Notes: a model not told the origin generated them from the sequence alone. 55,067 nt of DNA from Thioclava sp. SK-1 (GCF_001705665.1 NZ_MDHA01000009.1:1-55067), one strand, 5' to 3'; numbered from the stretch's first letter, positions 7,633-16,940 are shown. Program-made: numbers and translations.

Positions 7633-9105
7633 TCAGGCTCCAGACACTATTGTTTTTATTAAGTGGTTCATGGGTGACGAATTGGCGAAATACTCAAGCT
7701 TATGATTTCGTGATACTGGTAATAATCCTCTGTGACCGACTGCACTCGCCCATGCGAGCCAATCGGAACGGCCAGCAACAAGGTGTTCATCACGCATTTC
7801 CACAAGACCAAAGCGGTTGTCGGGAATTTCCAAAATTTTGGCCTTCGAGATAATTGAAGCATTCGGATGATTGTAGAGCTTCGAGATAATTTCCGGGGCG
7901 TACTCTGTGCCCATCGCATAATCTTGCAAAACCCAAGCAAACCAGAACAGTTGGTATTCTTGCAAGCCGCCGTAAGATGCCGCTGCCGCAATCATTTCTC
8001 CGATGAAGTCTTTATCTTCAATGTGCTTGCAGAATGACCAAATGTTCTTGGCCAAATGGGGGAAGCTTGTGGCAAAGTGTGCAAGGTGGGGCTGCACTTC
8101 TTCGGGATGGTCGCGAAACAGGCTCAGGACAAGCTCAGCGTCTTCTTCCTCAAGGTGCGGCGATTTTAGGAGGTCTCGCAGGTACGCAAGTTCTTCCTCT
8201 GTCATCTGAATTTCTTCAAGCGCAGCTTCGAAGTCATCCAGATAAGCGAGAAGTGCAGCCTTTCTGCGCTTGGCAAGCAAGTTGGCCTTCACCTCGTCAA
8301 TGTCATCTTCGACTTGCGCGGCGACAACGCCGCCAGCAACAGTCTTGCCGGGATTGACCGTCAACCCCTTTTGACCCAGTAGCTTCTGTATGAGATAGAA
8401 ATCTTCGGTCAGCTTGTCTTGATCGGCTGAGTATAGAACGAAGTCATCCATGAAACGGACAACGGCGCTAGATTTAATTCCGTGGTGCTGTTCGATAAAT
8501 CTCAGAAAGTCACTGCCGACCATTTTGGCGGGGTACATTCCCTGTGGCCAACAGTCTATGCTCCGCCCTGAGTTGCTTTGCCTCAAATAAGTGCCAAGGG
8601 CGTTCACGTCGTCCATATCGACACCCAGATTGGCAAACCATGCGACAATGTCGTGGTGGTAAATGCCGTTGAAATATGAAGCGACGTCAAAGCTCAACGA
8701 ATGGTCGAACTGTGCGGCGTATGCGACGACAGCTTTCTTGTAGCCCGTATAGGAAGCTGTTGCAGGAATAGGCTTTCCATCTTCGAAGCGATATCCAAAG
8801 TGCTTTTTGTCATTGTGGAAAGGTTTGCGGAACTTCGAGCGATTTCGGAAAACTATGTCATACAGAAAAAACTCAGACACAGGGTCAAGCTTGACAGTAC
8901 GACGAAGATGGTTCCGAGGCTTTGACGCGTATACACGCGTTTGCGCGAGAAACTGGTAAGCTTTGTCTTCGTCTGCTTTGCTCAAACACCTTTGAATATG
9001 AGCTTCAATTTCCACAGCGCCATTGCCAATGAGAAATCGGCACGTTTCCATCGGAAAAAGTGTGCTGGTGAAATCGTAGTCGAAAAACTCTCTGGACGTC
9101 TGCAT
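7633..9105 (-). CDS. Free-standing reverse transcriptase, UG/Abi/DRT-like, candidate phage defence
   Basis: The 490-aa protein has the core reverse-transcriptase motifs in order: motif A around D140 (FDVASYFNGIYHHDIV), motif B at 188-189 (PQGMYPAK), the catalytic FMDD at 218-221 (VVRFMDDFVLY) and the primer-grip-side motif GLTVNPGKT at 247-255. Residues about 300-490 are helical and lack any maturase or endonuclease domain, as in the unknown-group and abortive-infection (AbiK/AbiP2/DRT) enzymes. There is no group II intron around it. It lies 32 bp downstream of the integrase gene, leaving no room for a retron msr-msd immediately upstream. Sequence reading alone does not assign a DRT subtype. 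Inferred role: anti-phage defence. Confidence 0.85.
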   Translation of the reverse strand: MQTSREFFDYDFTSTLFPMETCRFLIGNGAVEIEAHIQRCLSKADEDKAYQFLAQTRVYASKPRNHLRRTVKLDPVSEFFLYDIVFRNRSKFRKPFHNDKKHFGYRFEDGKPIPATASYTGYKKAVVAYAAQFDHSLSFDVASYFNGIYHHDIVAWFANLGVDMDDVNALGTYLRQSNSGRSIDCWPQGMYPAKMVGSDFLRFIEQHHGIKSSAVVRFMDDFVLYSADQDKLTEDFYLIQKLLGQKGLTVNPGKTVAGGVVAAQVEDDIDEVKANLLAKRRKAALLAYLDDFEAALEEIQMTEEELAYLRDLLKSPHLEEEDAELVLSLFRDHPEEVQPHLAHFATSFPHLAKNIWSFCKHIEDKDFIGEMIAAAASYGGLQEYQLFWFAWVLQDYAMGTEYAPEIISKLYNHPNASIISKAKILEIPDNRFGLVEMRDEHLVAGRSDWLAWASAVGHRGLLPVSRNHKLEYFANSSPMNHLIKTIVSGA

Positions 9106-9137
9106 GTCAAAACTCGTGGCGTTAATCCATTCGATTG

Positions 9138-10718
9138 CTACCCTAAATGGCTAAGGGTCTCAATTGCACGTTGCTTTTGAGCGAGGGTGTAGCCTTCCCC
9201 AAAATAGCCGTCTGTCACCGTATCGCGTTCATGCCCGACGATCTCTTGCACAAGTGACAGCTCCACGCTGGCTTGTCGCATTCGGGTAATCGCGGTGTGG
9301 CGCAGGCTGTGGAAGACAAGGCCGTCTTCCTTCATGCCGATCTTGGTCAGGAACGTGCCGAACCAGCGGCCCAGATTGCGGCCATAGCCTTCTTTGGTGT
9401 TGTGCGTGAACGACATGAACAGGCGCGGTTGCTTCGCGCAGGCTTCGACCCATTCAAGGAAGGCAAGGCGGACCAACTCCGAATGGACGGGCACCCGGCG
9501 CTTAGCGGCAGGCGACTTGAGGCTTTTCTTCTCACCATCCGCGTTGATGTCGATGTACCAGACGCCGCCTTCACTCCGAATGTCAGACGGCACCAGTTGC
9601 GCGACTTCCCGCAACCGTGCCCCGGTGAACATAGCCAGAAGTGTTCCCCACTTGTGATCGTCCTTCTTGACCAGCCTGGAGGGGTTTTCCGTCAACTCGG
9701 CGTAGAGGCGTGAAAGCTGTTCCTTGCTATACGCCTTGCGCTTCTCTGCGACTTGCTTGGCCTTCGCAACCTTCATGCCTTCGAACAGCTTGTGGGGCGC
9801 GCGCCCGTGGCGTTCTGCCCAGTCCCAGAAGCGGCGGAACATGTCGATGTAACTGTTGACGGTCTTCACGCCCATCTTGGGCAAACCGGGAACGGCGATG
9901 GCGTCCTGCAAACTCAGGTCGCGTGTTTCGGGCTTGGTCTTGCGGTTGGCAGGCAGGGCCTGCACCAGCTTCTTCATGTCAGCGGCGTCTTGGCGGCTGA
10001 TCTGGTCCATCGGGCGCTCCGGTCCGAAATGTTCCACTAGCAGAGCAAGGTAAGCATCGGCCTTGTTCCGCATCTCCTGAGACCATTGTGGCCCATGCTC
10101 GGCTTTGAAATCTGCGATGGCCGCGCCCAGGGCCACGGAGCGGGCCTGTGGTGACCTTGGCGCTGTCTGGGCGGGTTCGGTGAAGGAATAGCTTTCGAGG
10201 CTCTCAGCGGCGCTTAGAATGGCTTTGATCTGGTCCCGGCGGGCCTTGCGCATCTCTTGGCGTAGGGATGGCTCGTTATCGACCCACTGAGCGTCTGTGA
10301 GGCCCGCTGAGGCCCGGAAGGCGTCCAAGGTGCCCGCATCAAGGTAGAGGTCCGACAGGTCGTCAAAGCCGCCTATGGCGTCCTCGTGGACGTCCAGCTC
10401 TTGGCGCAGGGCCTCAAGGGACCTATCCGGCAGGCCGGTATCGTTCAACCGCTCCACATACCGATCCAGCGAAGCCGCAAAATAGCTTCGCACCATCTCC
10501 CGCATCTCGTCTTGTCTGAGCCTTGTCAAAGCCTTGTTATCCCGAACCAATCTCCCGCATGATGCAAGATGACGGGCAAGATCGCCAGCCCGATCTGGGC
10601 ACTTGGTGCGTAAGGATATCCTGACTGTGCGACGCTTTTGATCCTCAGCCCGAGGGAGAGGCCAACGGAAGTAGTAAACCCCATGCCTTGAAGGGGATAG
10701 GTAGGCAGACAGTTTCAT
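9138..10718 (-). CDS. int: Site-specific tyrosine recombinase (island integrase)
   Basis: The 526-aa protein has an N-terminal DNA-binding region, a SAM-like core-binding domain (about 190-300) and a C-terminal catalytic domain. The visible active-site residues are Arg368 (GARLREV), His470 and Arg473 (HSLRHTAI), His496 (GHERDTV) and the nucleophile Tyr505 (DGYFGEGY). Its start is about 70 bp from the tRNA-Ser 3' end and the gene reads away from it into the island, the usual arrangement for tRNA-targeting integrases. The 17-bp repeat at 5509 and 10786 is its likely crossover site. It may be co-transcribed with the reverse transcriptase 32 bp downstream. Confidence 0.95.
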   Translation of the reverse strand: MKLSAYLSPSRHGVYYFRWPLPRAEDQKRRTVRISLRTKCPDRAGDLARHLASCGRLVRDNKALTRLRQDEMREMVRSYFAASLDRYVERLNDTGLPDRSLEALRQELDVHEDAIGGFDDLSDLYLDAGTLDAFRASAGLTDAQWVDNEPSLRQEMRKARRDQIKAILSAAESLESYSFTEPAQTAPRSPQARSVALGAAIADFKAEHGPQWSQEMRNKADAYLALLVEHFGPERPMDQISRQDAADMKKLVQALPANRKTKPETRDLSLQDAIAVPGLPKMGVKTVNSYIDMFRRFWDWAERHGRAPHKLFEGMKVAKAKQVAEKRKAYSKEQLSRLYAELTENPSRLVKKDDHKWGTLLAMFTGARLREVAQLVPSDIRSEGGVWYIDINADGEKKSLKSPAAKRRVPVHSELVRLAFLEWVEACAKQPRLFMSFTHNTKEGYGRNLGRWFGTFLTKIGMKEDGLVFHSLRHTAITRMRQASVELSLVQEIVGHERDTVTDGYFGEGYTLAQKQRAIETLSHLG

Positions 10719-10785
10719 GGGCTGTGCGTTCCACTTTGTGTCGCACTTGCCTGCCCAACTCTTAAGTCACTGATCTATATGGAAA

Positions 10786-10802
10786 TGGCGGAGAGACAGG
10801 GA
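10786..10802. repeat. tRNA-side attachment-site repeat of the island
   Basis: The sequence tggcggagagacaggga forms the tRNA-Ser 3' end and is duplicated at 5509-5525. Confidence 0.85.
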
Positions 10803-10875
10803 TTCGAACCCTGGGAACGCTTGCACGCTCAACGGTTTTCGAGACCGCCCCGTTCGACCACTCCGGCACCTCTCC
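10786..10875 (-). tRNA. tRNA-Ser(CGA)
   Basis: The 90-nt gene has a complete cloverleaf: a 7-bp acceptor stem (GGAGAGG with TCTCTCC, one G-T pair), anticodon loop CTCGAAA with anticodon CGA, the long variable arm expected for serine tRNAs, the T-loop GGTTCGAATCC and an encoded CCA. Its 3' 17 bp are the attachment site of the adjacent island and stay intact after integration. Confidence 0.95.
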
Positions 10876-11146
10876 GCGTCGGATGAACTTGTCATCGGGT
10901 AGCGGGGATTTAGCCAATGGCGCGCGCGCTTGCAACCGCTTTTTGCAAGAAACTTGGCCGTTGGGTCACAAAAAATCCCAACCTGATCTTTTTGTCCCCC
11001 GGACGGTGATGGCGGGCGGTTTTCAGCGCGTTCACGAGCTGCTCCTTTTCTTGTGACTGCCAATCTCTGGCGGTGGCCCTAGGTTTGGTGTCATGACAGG
11101 CGGACAAATTCCGCATGACGCGAAATAGGGACTTTGGAGGTCAACA

Positions 11147-11713
11147 ATGAAACAGTTGTTTCTAGCATCGAGCGCAGCTCTTATGACCGCAGGCACAGCC
11201 TATGCGGGTGGATATACAACACCGACCGTTGAAGCGCCGGCGATGGCGCCCGTTGCGGTCGCACCAGCCAATTTGGACTGGACCGGCTTTTATGCAGGTG
11301 CGCAGTTGGGTTACGGCAATACCGAGGGTGATTTCTCGGATGACCGGGGTGGCTATGGTGGTGTTCATGCAGGTTACCTGCATGACATGGGCACATATGT
11401 TCTTGGCGGCGAGGTCGATTATTCGGCCGTTGATAGCGATCAGGTGAAATCCATGGCGCATATCAAAGGGATCGCAGGTATCGACCGTGGTCAGTGGCTG
11501 TATTACGGCACGCTGGGCGCGGGCTATATTGATTCCGACATCAATGACGCCAGCGACACCGTTCTGACTGTTGGTGCCGGTGTGGATTACATGCTGGACG
11601 ACAAATGGATGGTCGGCGGCGAAGTGCTGTATCACGACACCGATGATTTTGATAACACAGGCCGTGATTTCGATATGACGACTGTTGGTGTGAAAGCATC
11701 GATGCGGTTCTGA
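11147..11713 (+). CDS. Opacity-type outer membrane beta-barrel protein
   Basis: The 188-aa protein has a signal peptide cleaved after TAYA (residue 20), a short proline- and alanine-rich linker, then an eight-strand barrel starting at LDWTGFYAGAQLGYG. The strands alternate (for example MLDDKWMVGGEVLYH), and it ends in an aromatic residue (KASMRF) as needed for outer-membrane insertion. This matches the Omp25/Omp31-like OMP_b-brl family of alphaproteobacteria, here in a short version. It has a strong ribosome binding site (GGAGG) eight bases before the ATG and its own terminator downstream, so it is probably a monocistronic, well-expressed gene. Specific function unknown. Confidence 0.9.
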   Translation: MKQLFLASSAALMTAGTAYAGGYTTPTVEAPAMAPVAVAPANLDWTGFYAGAQLGYGNTEGDFSDDRGGYGGVHAGYLHDMGTYVLGGEVDYSAVDSDQVKSMAHIKGIAGIDRGQWLYYGTLGAGYIDSDINDASDTVLTVGAGVDYMLDDKWMVGGEVLYHDTDDFDNTGRDFDMTTVGVKASMRF

Positions 11714-11740
11714 TTTTAGATCAATGAATGCTACAGTGGG

Positions 11741-11770
11741 AACGCGCCTTTCGGGGCGCGTTTCTGCGTT
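11741..11770 (+). terminator. Rho-independent terminator of the outer membrane protein gene
   Basis: A perfect 8-bp stem, aacgcgcc (11741-11748) with ggcgcgtt (11755-11762), is followed by a T-rich stretch. Confidence 0.85.
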
Positions 11771-11821
11771 TTTGCCATAGCAGATCAAACCCTGACATCA
11801 GACGGCGCAAAATAACGGGTG

Positions 11822-12445
11822 TTACGGCGCTACATGATCGGGTGGTAAAATCCCTAAGCCCCGTAGATAGATGCCGATCCCGGTTTCCAGCAAATCATCA
11901 GGCGCATAGGGCGCACGGCCCCCAGTGTTGCGGGCATACAGTTCGACCACGCCATGCGCCATGGACCACACATGTGCGGCCACCATCGGGGATGGTGGCC
12001 GTTGATGTTTGGGCAGATGCGCCATCAACGCATCCGTGGCACGCTGCATGACATGTTCAGCGCGTTGTGCACCGGCGGCCAGTGCAGGTGACTGATTGGG
12101 TGACAGCCCGCTTTCAAACATCGCCATGTAATGGCCCGGAAATTTACGCGCAAAGGCAAGATAAGCGCGGCCCACGGCGGAAAATGCAGCCAAGGCCGAA
12201 GGTGTGCCACCATTCCATGCGTGATCCATGACATCGCCAAAAATCGCATAGCCCTGCCGGGCACATTCCGCGATCAGATCCTCACGCCCGGCGAAATGGC
12301 GATAGACCGCAGCAGGGGTGACGCCTGCGGCTTTGGCCGCTTCGGACAAGGTGAACCCGGTCGGACCTTTCTGCGTGATGAGCGCAAGGGCGGAATCCAC
12401 CAGCGCCTGACGCAGGTTGCCGTGATGATAGCCTTGTTTAGGCAT
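11822..12445 (-). CDS. TetR-family regulator
   Basis: Started at the ATG at 12445, the 207-aa protein opens with a TetR DNA-binding domain: [29 protein letters not shown] and the helix [16 protein letters not shown] (about residues 8-60). A helical ligand-binding domain of the WHG/TetR_C type follows. Longer starts read back through the PPK2 C-terminus and are less likely. The start overlaps the end of the PPK2 gene by eight bases, so the two are co-expressed. Ligand and targets unknown; it may regulate its own operon. Confidence 0.9.
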   Translation of the reverse strand: MPKQGYHHGNLRQALVDSALALITQKGPTGFTLSEAAKAAGVTPAAVYRHFAGREDLIAECARQGYAIFGDVMDHAWNGGTPSALAAFSAVGRAYLAFARKFPGHYMAMFESGLSPNQSPALAAGAQRAEHVMQRATDALMAHLPKHQRPPSPMVAAHVWSMAHGVVELYARNTGGRAPYAPDDLLETGIGIYLRGLGILPPDHVAP

Positions 12446-13334
12446 GTAAAATCTCGGTTCCGCCGCAGATCGACACATCCACCACACCAATCGCGTCCAG
12501 ATCTTTGCCGGGGTAATCCACCGCATGCAGCACGGTTTGAATGGCGGCAATCCGTGCGCGCTTCTTATCGTCGGACCGGATCACGGTCCAAGGTGCCACT
12601 TCGCTGTTGCTTCGGTCCAAAGTGTCGCGGATCGCGTCTGTATAGGGGTGCCATTTCTTCAACCCTTCGACGTCAATCCAGCTAAGCTTCCATTGCTTTA
12701 GAAGGTCATTTTCGCGTTTCAAAAAGCGGCGCAATTGTTCAGCGCGGTCGACATTCAGCCACAGTTTGACCAGCGTGATTCCATCATCAACCAGCATTTT
12801 TTCAAAGGAGGGGAGCTGTTCAAAGAAATGTTCGCGTTGTGCATGGGTGCAAAATCCAAAGACCTGCTCTACCACGCCACGATTGTACCAAGACCTGTCG
12901 AACATGGCGATTTCACCGGCACCGGGAAGCCAATCGACATAGCGTTGAAAATACCATTGTGTGGCTTCGCGATCCGAGGGTTTGGGCAGCGCCACAACAT
13001 AGGCCGAACGCGGGTTCAGATTTTGCCGCATGCGCGCGATTGTGCCGCCTTTGCCGGCTGCGTCGCGCCCTTCAAACACCACAGCCAGACGCCCGCCATT
13101 GGCCTTTAGCCCCGACAACATCTTTACCAGCTCCACCTGCAGGCGTTCCATATGCGCCTCATAGGGTTTGCGTTTAAGCTGTGCATCATAGGGGTAAGCC
13201 GGGCTGAGGATATCATCCTTATCCGCATCTTCGATCCGCTTGCGCAGCTCTTTGGGGGCCTCATCTTGCAAGAACGCAGAGATCTGCCCGACATAGGGGT
13301 TTAACGCGATATCATCTGTGTCAGTCTTGCTCAT
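12438..13334 (-). CDS. ppk2: Polyphosphate kinase 2 family protein
   Basis: The 298-aa protein is a single-domain PPK2: Walker A at 87-98 ([12 protein letters not shown]), a lid-region segment ([17 protein letters not shown]) and Walker B at Asp146 ([17 protein letters not shown]). These enzymes transfer phosphate between polyphosphate and nucleoside di- or monophosphates in the cytoplasm, typically making GTP or ATP. The length and single P-loop domain fit class I PPK2 (diphosphate substrates), although class assignment by eye is provisional. It is coupled to the downstream TetR gene (8-bp overlap); the pairing is a notable local feature. Confidence 0.93.
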   Translation of the reverse strand: MSKTDTDDIALNPYVGQISAFLQDEAPKELRKRIEDADKDDILSPAYPYDAQLKRKPYEAHMERLQVELVKMLSGLKANGGRLAVVFEGRDAAGKGGTIARMRQNLNPRSAYVVALPKPSDREATQWYFQRYVDWLPGAGEIAMFDRSWYNRGVVEQVFGFCTHAQREHFFEQLPSFEKMLVDDGITLVKLWLNVDRAEQLRRFLKRENDLLKQWKLSWIDVEGLKKWHPYTDAIRDTLDRSNSEVAPWTVIRSDDKKRARIAAIQTVLHAVDYPGKDLDAIGVVDVSICGGTEILHA

Positions 13335-13444
13335 AGTGGTCTCCTTGATACGAGAATAATATGGGGCAGCACGCGCGGGGGGGCAAGAACGGGCGTGGCC
13401 ACGCGGCTCCCGTTAGGCCATCCAGGTCGCGGGTGCGCCATGTG

Positions 13445-14404
13445 TCAGGTCAAGAGATTGATCGGATGTCCGGCGTGAAAATTGTTCAACACATCAATCA
13501 ACTGCGACGCCAGGGTTGATTGCGCTTCATCCGAGGCCCAGGCAATATGTGGAGTCAATAAAACGCGCGGGTCCTGGGCCAGATCCATCAGCAAATCATC
13601 CGCGGCAGGGGGTTCGGTTGCGGCTACATCCAGACCAACGCCGCTGATCTGGCGTGTGGCAAGGGCGGTTTGTAAAGCGGGAAGATCGATCAATGCACCG
13701 CGGGCGGTGTTAATCACCACCGGCGCGCGGGTCATTTTGGTAAAGGCCGCAGCCCCAAGCAGACCACGCGTGCTATCGGTCAGCGGGCAATGCAACGAGA
13801 TGACATCGGCGCGCGCCAGAAAGCTGTCGAATTCGACATGCGTCTCGCTGGAGGGCGCGCCGGGGCGGGCGGCAAAGATAACCTCCATCCCGAAGGCCTG
13901 CGCCAGGGCCGCGACTTTCTGGCCAATCGCTCCGCGTCCGATGATGCCCATTACCGCCCCTGACAAATCCCGGATTGGGGTGTCGAAATAGCAAAACTGA
14001 CCGGCGCGTTGCCACGCCCCATCACGGGTGCCTTGCACATAGGGAACAAGCCCGCGACGCAGTGCCAGTATCAGCGCAAAGACATGCTCGGGCACGGTAT
14101 TGACCGAATATCCGCGGATGTTGCACACAGCAATGCCGCGCTCGGCACAGGCTTGTACATCGACGCAATCGTAGCCCGTCGCGGCCACCGCGATAAGTTT
14201 CAGTTGGGGGGCGGATGACAGAACATCGGCCGTTATGCGCACTTTATTGGTGATGGCGATCGTGGCCCCGGCCAAACGGTCGGTCACATCATCGGCGGCG
14301 GTCTTGCCATAGTTGATCCACTCATGGACAAAATCGGGCTTTGGCAAGGTGATATGGGGGGCAATCGTGTCACGGTCCAAAAAGACGATTTGCGGCTGTG
14401 TCAT
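13445..14404 (-). CDS. D-2-hydroxyacid dehydrogenase (glycerate dehydrogenase/hydroxypyruvate reductase-like)
   Basis: The 319-aa protein has the split substrate-binding domain and a central Rossmann domain with GIIGRGAIGQKVA (about residue 150). The catalytic set is visible: an Arg in NTARGALID, a Glu in VAATEPP and a His in LTPHIAWAS. The family interconverts 2-oxoacids and D-2-hydroxyacids with NAD(P)H. The sequence most resembles glycerate dehydrogenases, but the substrate is not fixed by these motifs. It lies 74 bp upstream of the DUF1850/TAXI transporter group on the same strand in reading order it follows, so a link with an imported hydroxyacid is possible but unproven. Confidence 0.85.
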   Translation of the reverse strand: MTQPQIVFLDRDTIAPHITLPKPDFVHEWINYGKTAADDVTDRLAGATIAITNKVRITADVLSSAPQLKLIAVAATGYDCVDVQACAERGIAVCNIRGYSVNTVPEHVFALILALRRGLVPYVQGTRDGAWQRAGQFCYFDTPIRDLSGAVMGIIGRGAIGQKVAALAQAFGMEVIFAARPGAPSSETHVEFDSFLARADVISLHCPLTDSTRGLLGAAAFTKMTRAPVVINTARGALIDLPALQTALATRQISGVGLDVAATEPPAADDLLMDLAQDPRVLLTPHIAWASDEAQSTLASQLIDVLNNFHAGHPINLLT

Positions 14405-14478
14405 GGCGGTCTCCTGCAGGCGGCGTTACGATGGGATAAGCCTATGGGGATTGCTAGCCAAGGGCCATAGACCCTGCG

Positions 14479-14847
14479 CTAAGGCTGCGGCGGGCAGGGG
14501 GTCACATCGATCACCTCTGCGGGAGCGGCACCCAGGTCGATGCAGCTTGCACCACATAATTGCCATGCCGACGGGGTCAGCCCAGAGGCTGCCAGATGCA
14601 GCGCAGACACTGGCGGCAAATCGGGTGCCCAGACCCACCACCCATCTAGGAACCTGCCGCCTTCGCCCGGTTCCATCCCCGCACCAGACCCTTTCACGGC
14701 TGCCCGGATCAGCTGCAACTGACCATCGCGCAGCGCCCATGTTTCAGACCATGCCTGCCGTTCCACCGAATGCGTCCAGCTTAGGCTGAATTGATCACCG
14801 GGGGCGAGGGCAAGCATGATCGCCCCCGCCATTAAGCAGCTGCTCAT
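14479..14847 (-). CDS. DUF1850 domain protein, TAXI-TRAP associated
   Basis: The ATG at 14847 overlaps the stop of the TRAP permease gene (ATGA), giving a 122-aa protein. It has a hydrophobic N-terminus and the DUF1850 signatures FSLSWTHSVERQAWSETW and GSGAGMEPGEGGRF. DUF1850 proteins are regularly encoded next to fused TRAP permeases of the TAXI type; their job is unknown but they are probably periplasmic or membrane-attached helpers. The coupling here supports that partnership. Confidence 0.88.
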   Translation of the reverse strand: MSSCLMAGAIMLALAPGDQFSLSWTHSVERQAWSETWALRDGQLQLIRAAVKGSGAGMEPGEGGRFLDGWWVWAPDLPPVSALHLAASGLTPSAWQLCGASCIDLGAAPAEVIDVTPCPPQP

Positions 14848-16940
14848 GGGGCAGGGGTGCGCGTGCGGCGAAACCACATAGATGCCGCAAAAGCCGCTGT
14901 CAGGGCAAAGCCCAGCTCATCGGTAATGGGCAGGGCAGCGACCAAGGTGAAGGCCGCGGCCATCGCCACAATACGTTCCCACACCGCCAATGGCCGCCAT
15001 AACCAGCCGATCACGGCCGCGCCCCACAGCCCGATCGCCAGCAGCGCCTTGATCAGCACATAGGCCACTGCAGGCCAATAGCCTATGGCCGATGCCATGG
15101 CCCCGCCGTCTTGTAACATCAGCGCAGGGGTATAGACCGCCATGAAGGGCACAACAAAACCCGCTGCTGCGACCTTTACGGCCTCAAAGCTGATTTTCAG
15201 CCCACTTTCCTTGGCAATCGGGCCTGCGGCAAAACATGCCAACGCCACAGGCGGCGTCAAATCCGCCAAAATCCCAAAATAGAATACGAACATATGGCTG
15301 ACGATCAAAGGCACACCCAGCGCCAAAAGCGCCGGCCCCGCGATCGACGATGTGATGATGTAATTCGGGATTGTTGGGATGCCCATGCCCAAAATGATAC
15401 AGGTGATCATTGTCAGAACCAGCGATAAGAACAGGCTCTTATCCCCGACAGATACGATGAACTGCCCGAATGTGTTGGCCGCACCGGTCAGGGTCATCAC
15501 CCCGATAATGACACCGACCAACGCACAGGCAATTCCGACAGGCAGCGCGGTTTTCGCCCCATCCGCCAGACTGTCACGGCAAATTGCCAAAGTGGCGCGC
15601 CCGCCCTTGATCACCGCGCAAACCCCCACCAGTGCCAGAACAACGATCACCAGAGCATGGATGCCAAATTTAAAAAACGCACTGGCACATAGGCCAAGCA
15701 TGACCCAGAAGATCACCCGAATGGTGTTAGAGGGCAAACCCATTGCAATCGCTGTGCCCAGGATCAACATCCCCGTCAGCGCCAACCCAATCGTGCCTGC
15801 AAACAGCGGTGTGTAGCCTGAAAACAACAGCCAAACCAGGGCCACAAGGGGCAATATCAGATACCAGCCTTCGCGCAGGGCGGAGCGTGCGGAGGGCAGC
15901 TCGGCTTTGGTCAGGCCCCGAAGATCGCGCTTGCCGGCCTCTAGGTGGACCATCCAGAATACGCCCGTGAAATACAAAATCGCCGGTATCAACGCCGCTT
16001 TCACAACTTCGATATATTGCACGCCCAATGTCTCGGCCATGATGAAGGCCACGGCGCCCATCACCGGAGGCATCAGCTGTCCCCCCATTGAGGCGGTGGC
16101 CTCGACCCCGCCTGCAAATGCGGGGCGGTAGCCAAAGCGCTTCATCAATGGGATGGTGAATTGTCCGGTGGTTACAACATTGGCCACGCCCGAACCCGAA
16201 ATCGTGCCCATCAACCCCGAGGACAGTACCGATACTTTGGCTGCACCGCCCATTTTATGCCCGACAAGCCCCAAGGACACATCGGTGAACAGCTTGATCA
16301 TCCCGGCCTTTTCCAGAAACGATCCGAACAGGATGAACAAAAAGATATAAGTGGCTGATACATAGGTAGGAATTCCGTAAATGCCTTCTGTGCCATAGGC
16401 CAGCTGCTCGACCACCTGTTCAAAGGCATAACCGCGATGATCAAACGGTGCGGGCAAATGTTGACCAAATAGCGCGTAGGCCAGAAATGCTGCGCAAATG
16501 ATCGGCAAGGCCGGTCCCATCAACATCCATGCGGCGATAAATACGGCCACCACTGCGGCGACGCCAAAGACCAGATCAATCACCAGCGGATCGCCTGCGC
16601 GCATCAACAGCTCGGTATATTCAATCCATTGATAGGCTGCCACAGCAACAGCCGATGCCGCCAGCGCCCAACACAGCCCGCGCGCCACCCCGCCATAGCC
16701 CTTTGCCGCCGCCAGCAGCGGAAACCCCAACGCCATCAAAAAGCCAACATGCACTGCGCGCATTACCTGACTGGGTAAGTCGATGACATGGGCGGCAATC
16801 GCAATCTGATAGGTTGAAAACGCCACAGCCAACCAAAACAATATCTTGCCAACTGATGTTGGGGGAAAGCTTTGCGCCAGTGGGTCGTGGGCTGCGAGGG
16901 CGTCTTCATGGGACAAGGTGGGATCAGGTGTGTGGCTCAT
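14844..16940 (-). CDS. TRAP transporter permease, fused 4TM-12TM (TAXI type)
   Basis: The 698-aa integral membrane protein has the small (DctQ-like) and large (DctM-like) TRAP permease parts fused. The large part is recognised by GLMGTISGSGVANVVTTGQFTIPLMKRFG and GMGIPTIPNYIITSSIAGPAL, and by the many hydrophobic segments. With the TAXI binding protein encoded upstream it forms a secondary, ion-driven importer of organic acids. The start at 16940 follows a GGCGG-containing leader; an ATG at 16958 is possible. The gene is in operon order with the TAXI protein gene (71-bp gap) and with DUF1850. Substrate unknown. Confidence 0.95.
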   Translation of the reverse strand: MSHTPDPTLSHEDALAAHDPLAQSFPPTSVGKILFWLAVAFSTYQIAIAAHVIDLPSQVMRAVHVGFLMALGFPLLAAAKGYGGVARGLCWALAASAVAVAAYQWIEYTELLMRAGDPLVIDLVFGVAAVVAVFIAAWMLMGPALPIICAAFLAYALFGQHLPAPFDHRGYAFEQVVEQLAYGTEGIYGIPTYVSATYIFLFILFGSFLEKAGMIKLFTDVSLGLVGHKMGGAAKVSVLSSGLMGTISGSGVANVVTTGQFTIPLMKRFGYRPAFAGGVEATASMGGQLMPPVMGAVAFIMAETLGVQYIEVVKAALIPAILYFTGVFWMVHLEAGKRDLRGLTKAELPSARSALREGWYLILPLVALVWLLFSGYTPLFAGTIGLALTGMLILGTAIAMGLPSNTIRVIFWVMLGLCASAFFKFGIHALVIVVLALVGVCAVIKGGRATLAICRDSLADGAKTALPVGIACALVGVIIGVMTLTGAANTFGQFIVSVGDKSLFLSLVLTMITCIILGMGIPTIPNYIITSSIAGPALLALGVPLIVSHMFVFYFGILADLTPPVALACFAAGPIAKESGLKISFEAVKVAAAGFVVPFMAVYTPALMLQDGGAMASAIGYWPAVAYVLIKALLAIGLWGAAVIGWLWRPLAVWERIVAMAAAFTLVAALPITDELGFALTAAFAASMWFRRTRTPAP

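Larger units (their letters stand above)
5509..10802. mobile_element. tRNA-Ser genomic island (about 5.3 kb) carrying an integrase and a reverse transcriptase
   Basis: The 17-bp sequence tggcggagagacaggga at 10786-10802 is the 3' end of tRNA-Ser, including its CCA. It recurs in the same orientation at 5509-5525, where no tRNA is present. A tyrosine integrase sits next to the intact tRNA. This is the standard signature of integrase-mediated insertion at a tRNA 3' end. Between the repeats lie the integrase, a UG/Abi-like reverse transcriptase, an XRE regulator, an exported protein of unknown function and about 700 bp of non-coding DNA. No transposase, phage structural gene or conjugation gene is present, so it is a minimal satellite-like cargo island. 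Confidence 0.85.

Noticed and set aside
5526-9105. Group II intron containing the RT
   Set aside because: No maturase X or endonuclease domain follows the RT core and no intron domain V/VI-like hairpin was seen flanking the gene.
7633-9137. Retron reading of the reverse transcriptase
   Set aside because: Only 32 bp separate the integrase and RT genes, so there is no msr-msd region directly upstream, and the protein has a long helical C-terminal region unlike typical short retron RTs.
10767-11116. ORFs across the tRNA-Ser gene and upstream of the outer membrane protein gene
   Set aside because: They overlap the tRNA and have no recognisable features; this 271-bp gap is best read as a tRNA promoter and outer-membrane-gene leader.
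11162-11788. 208-codon frame antisense to the outer membrane protein gene
   Set aside because: The plus-strand gene has a signal peptide, ribosome binding site and terminator; the antisense frame has none and no family resemblance.
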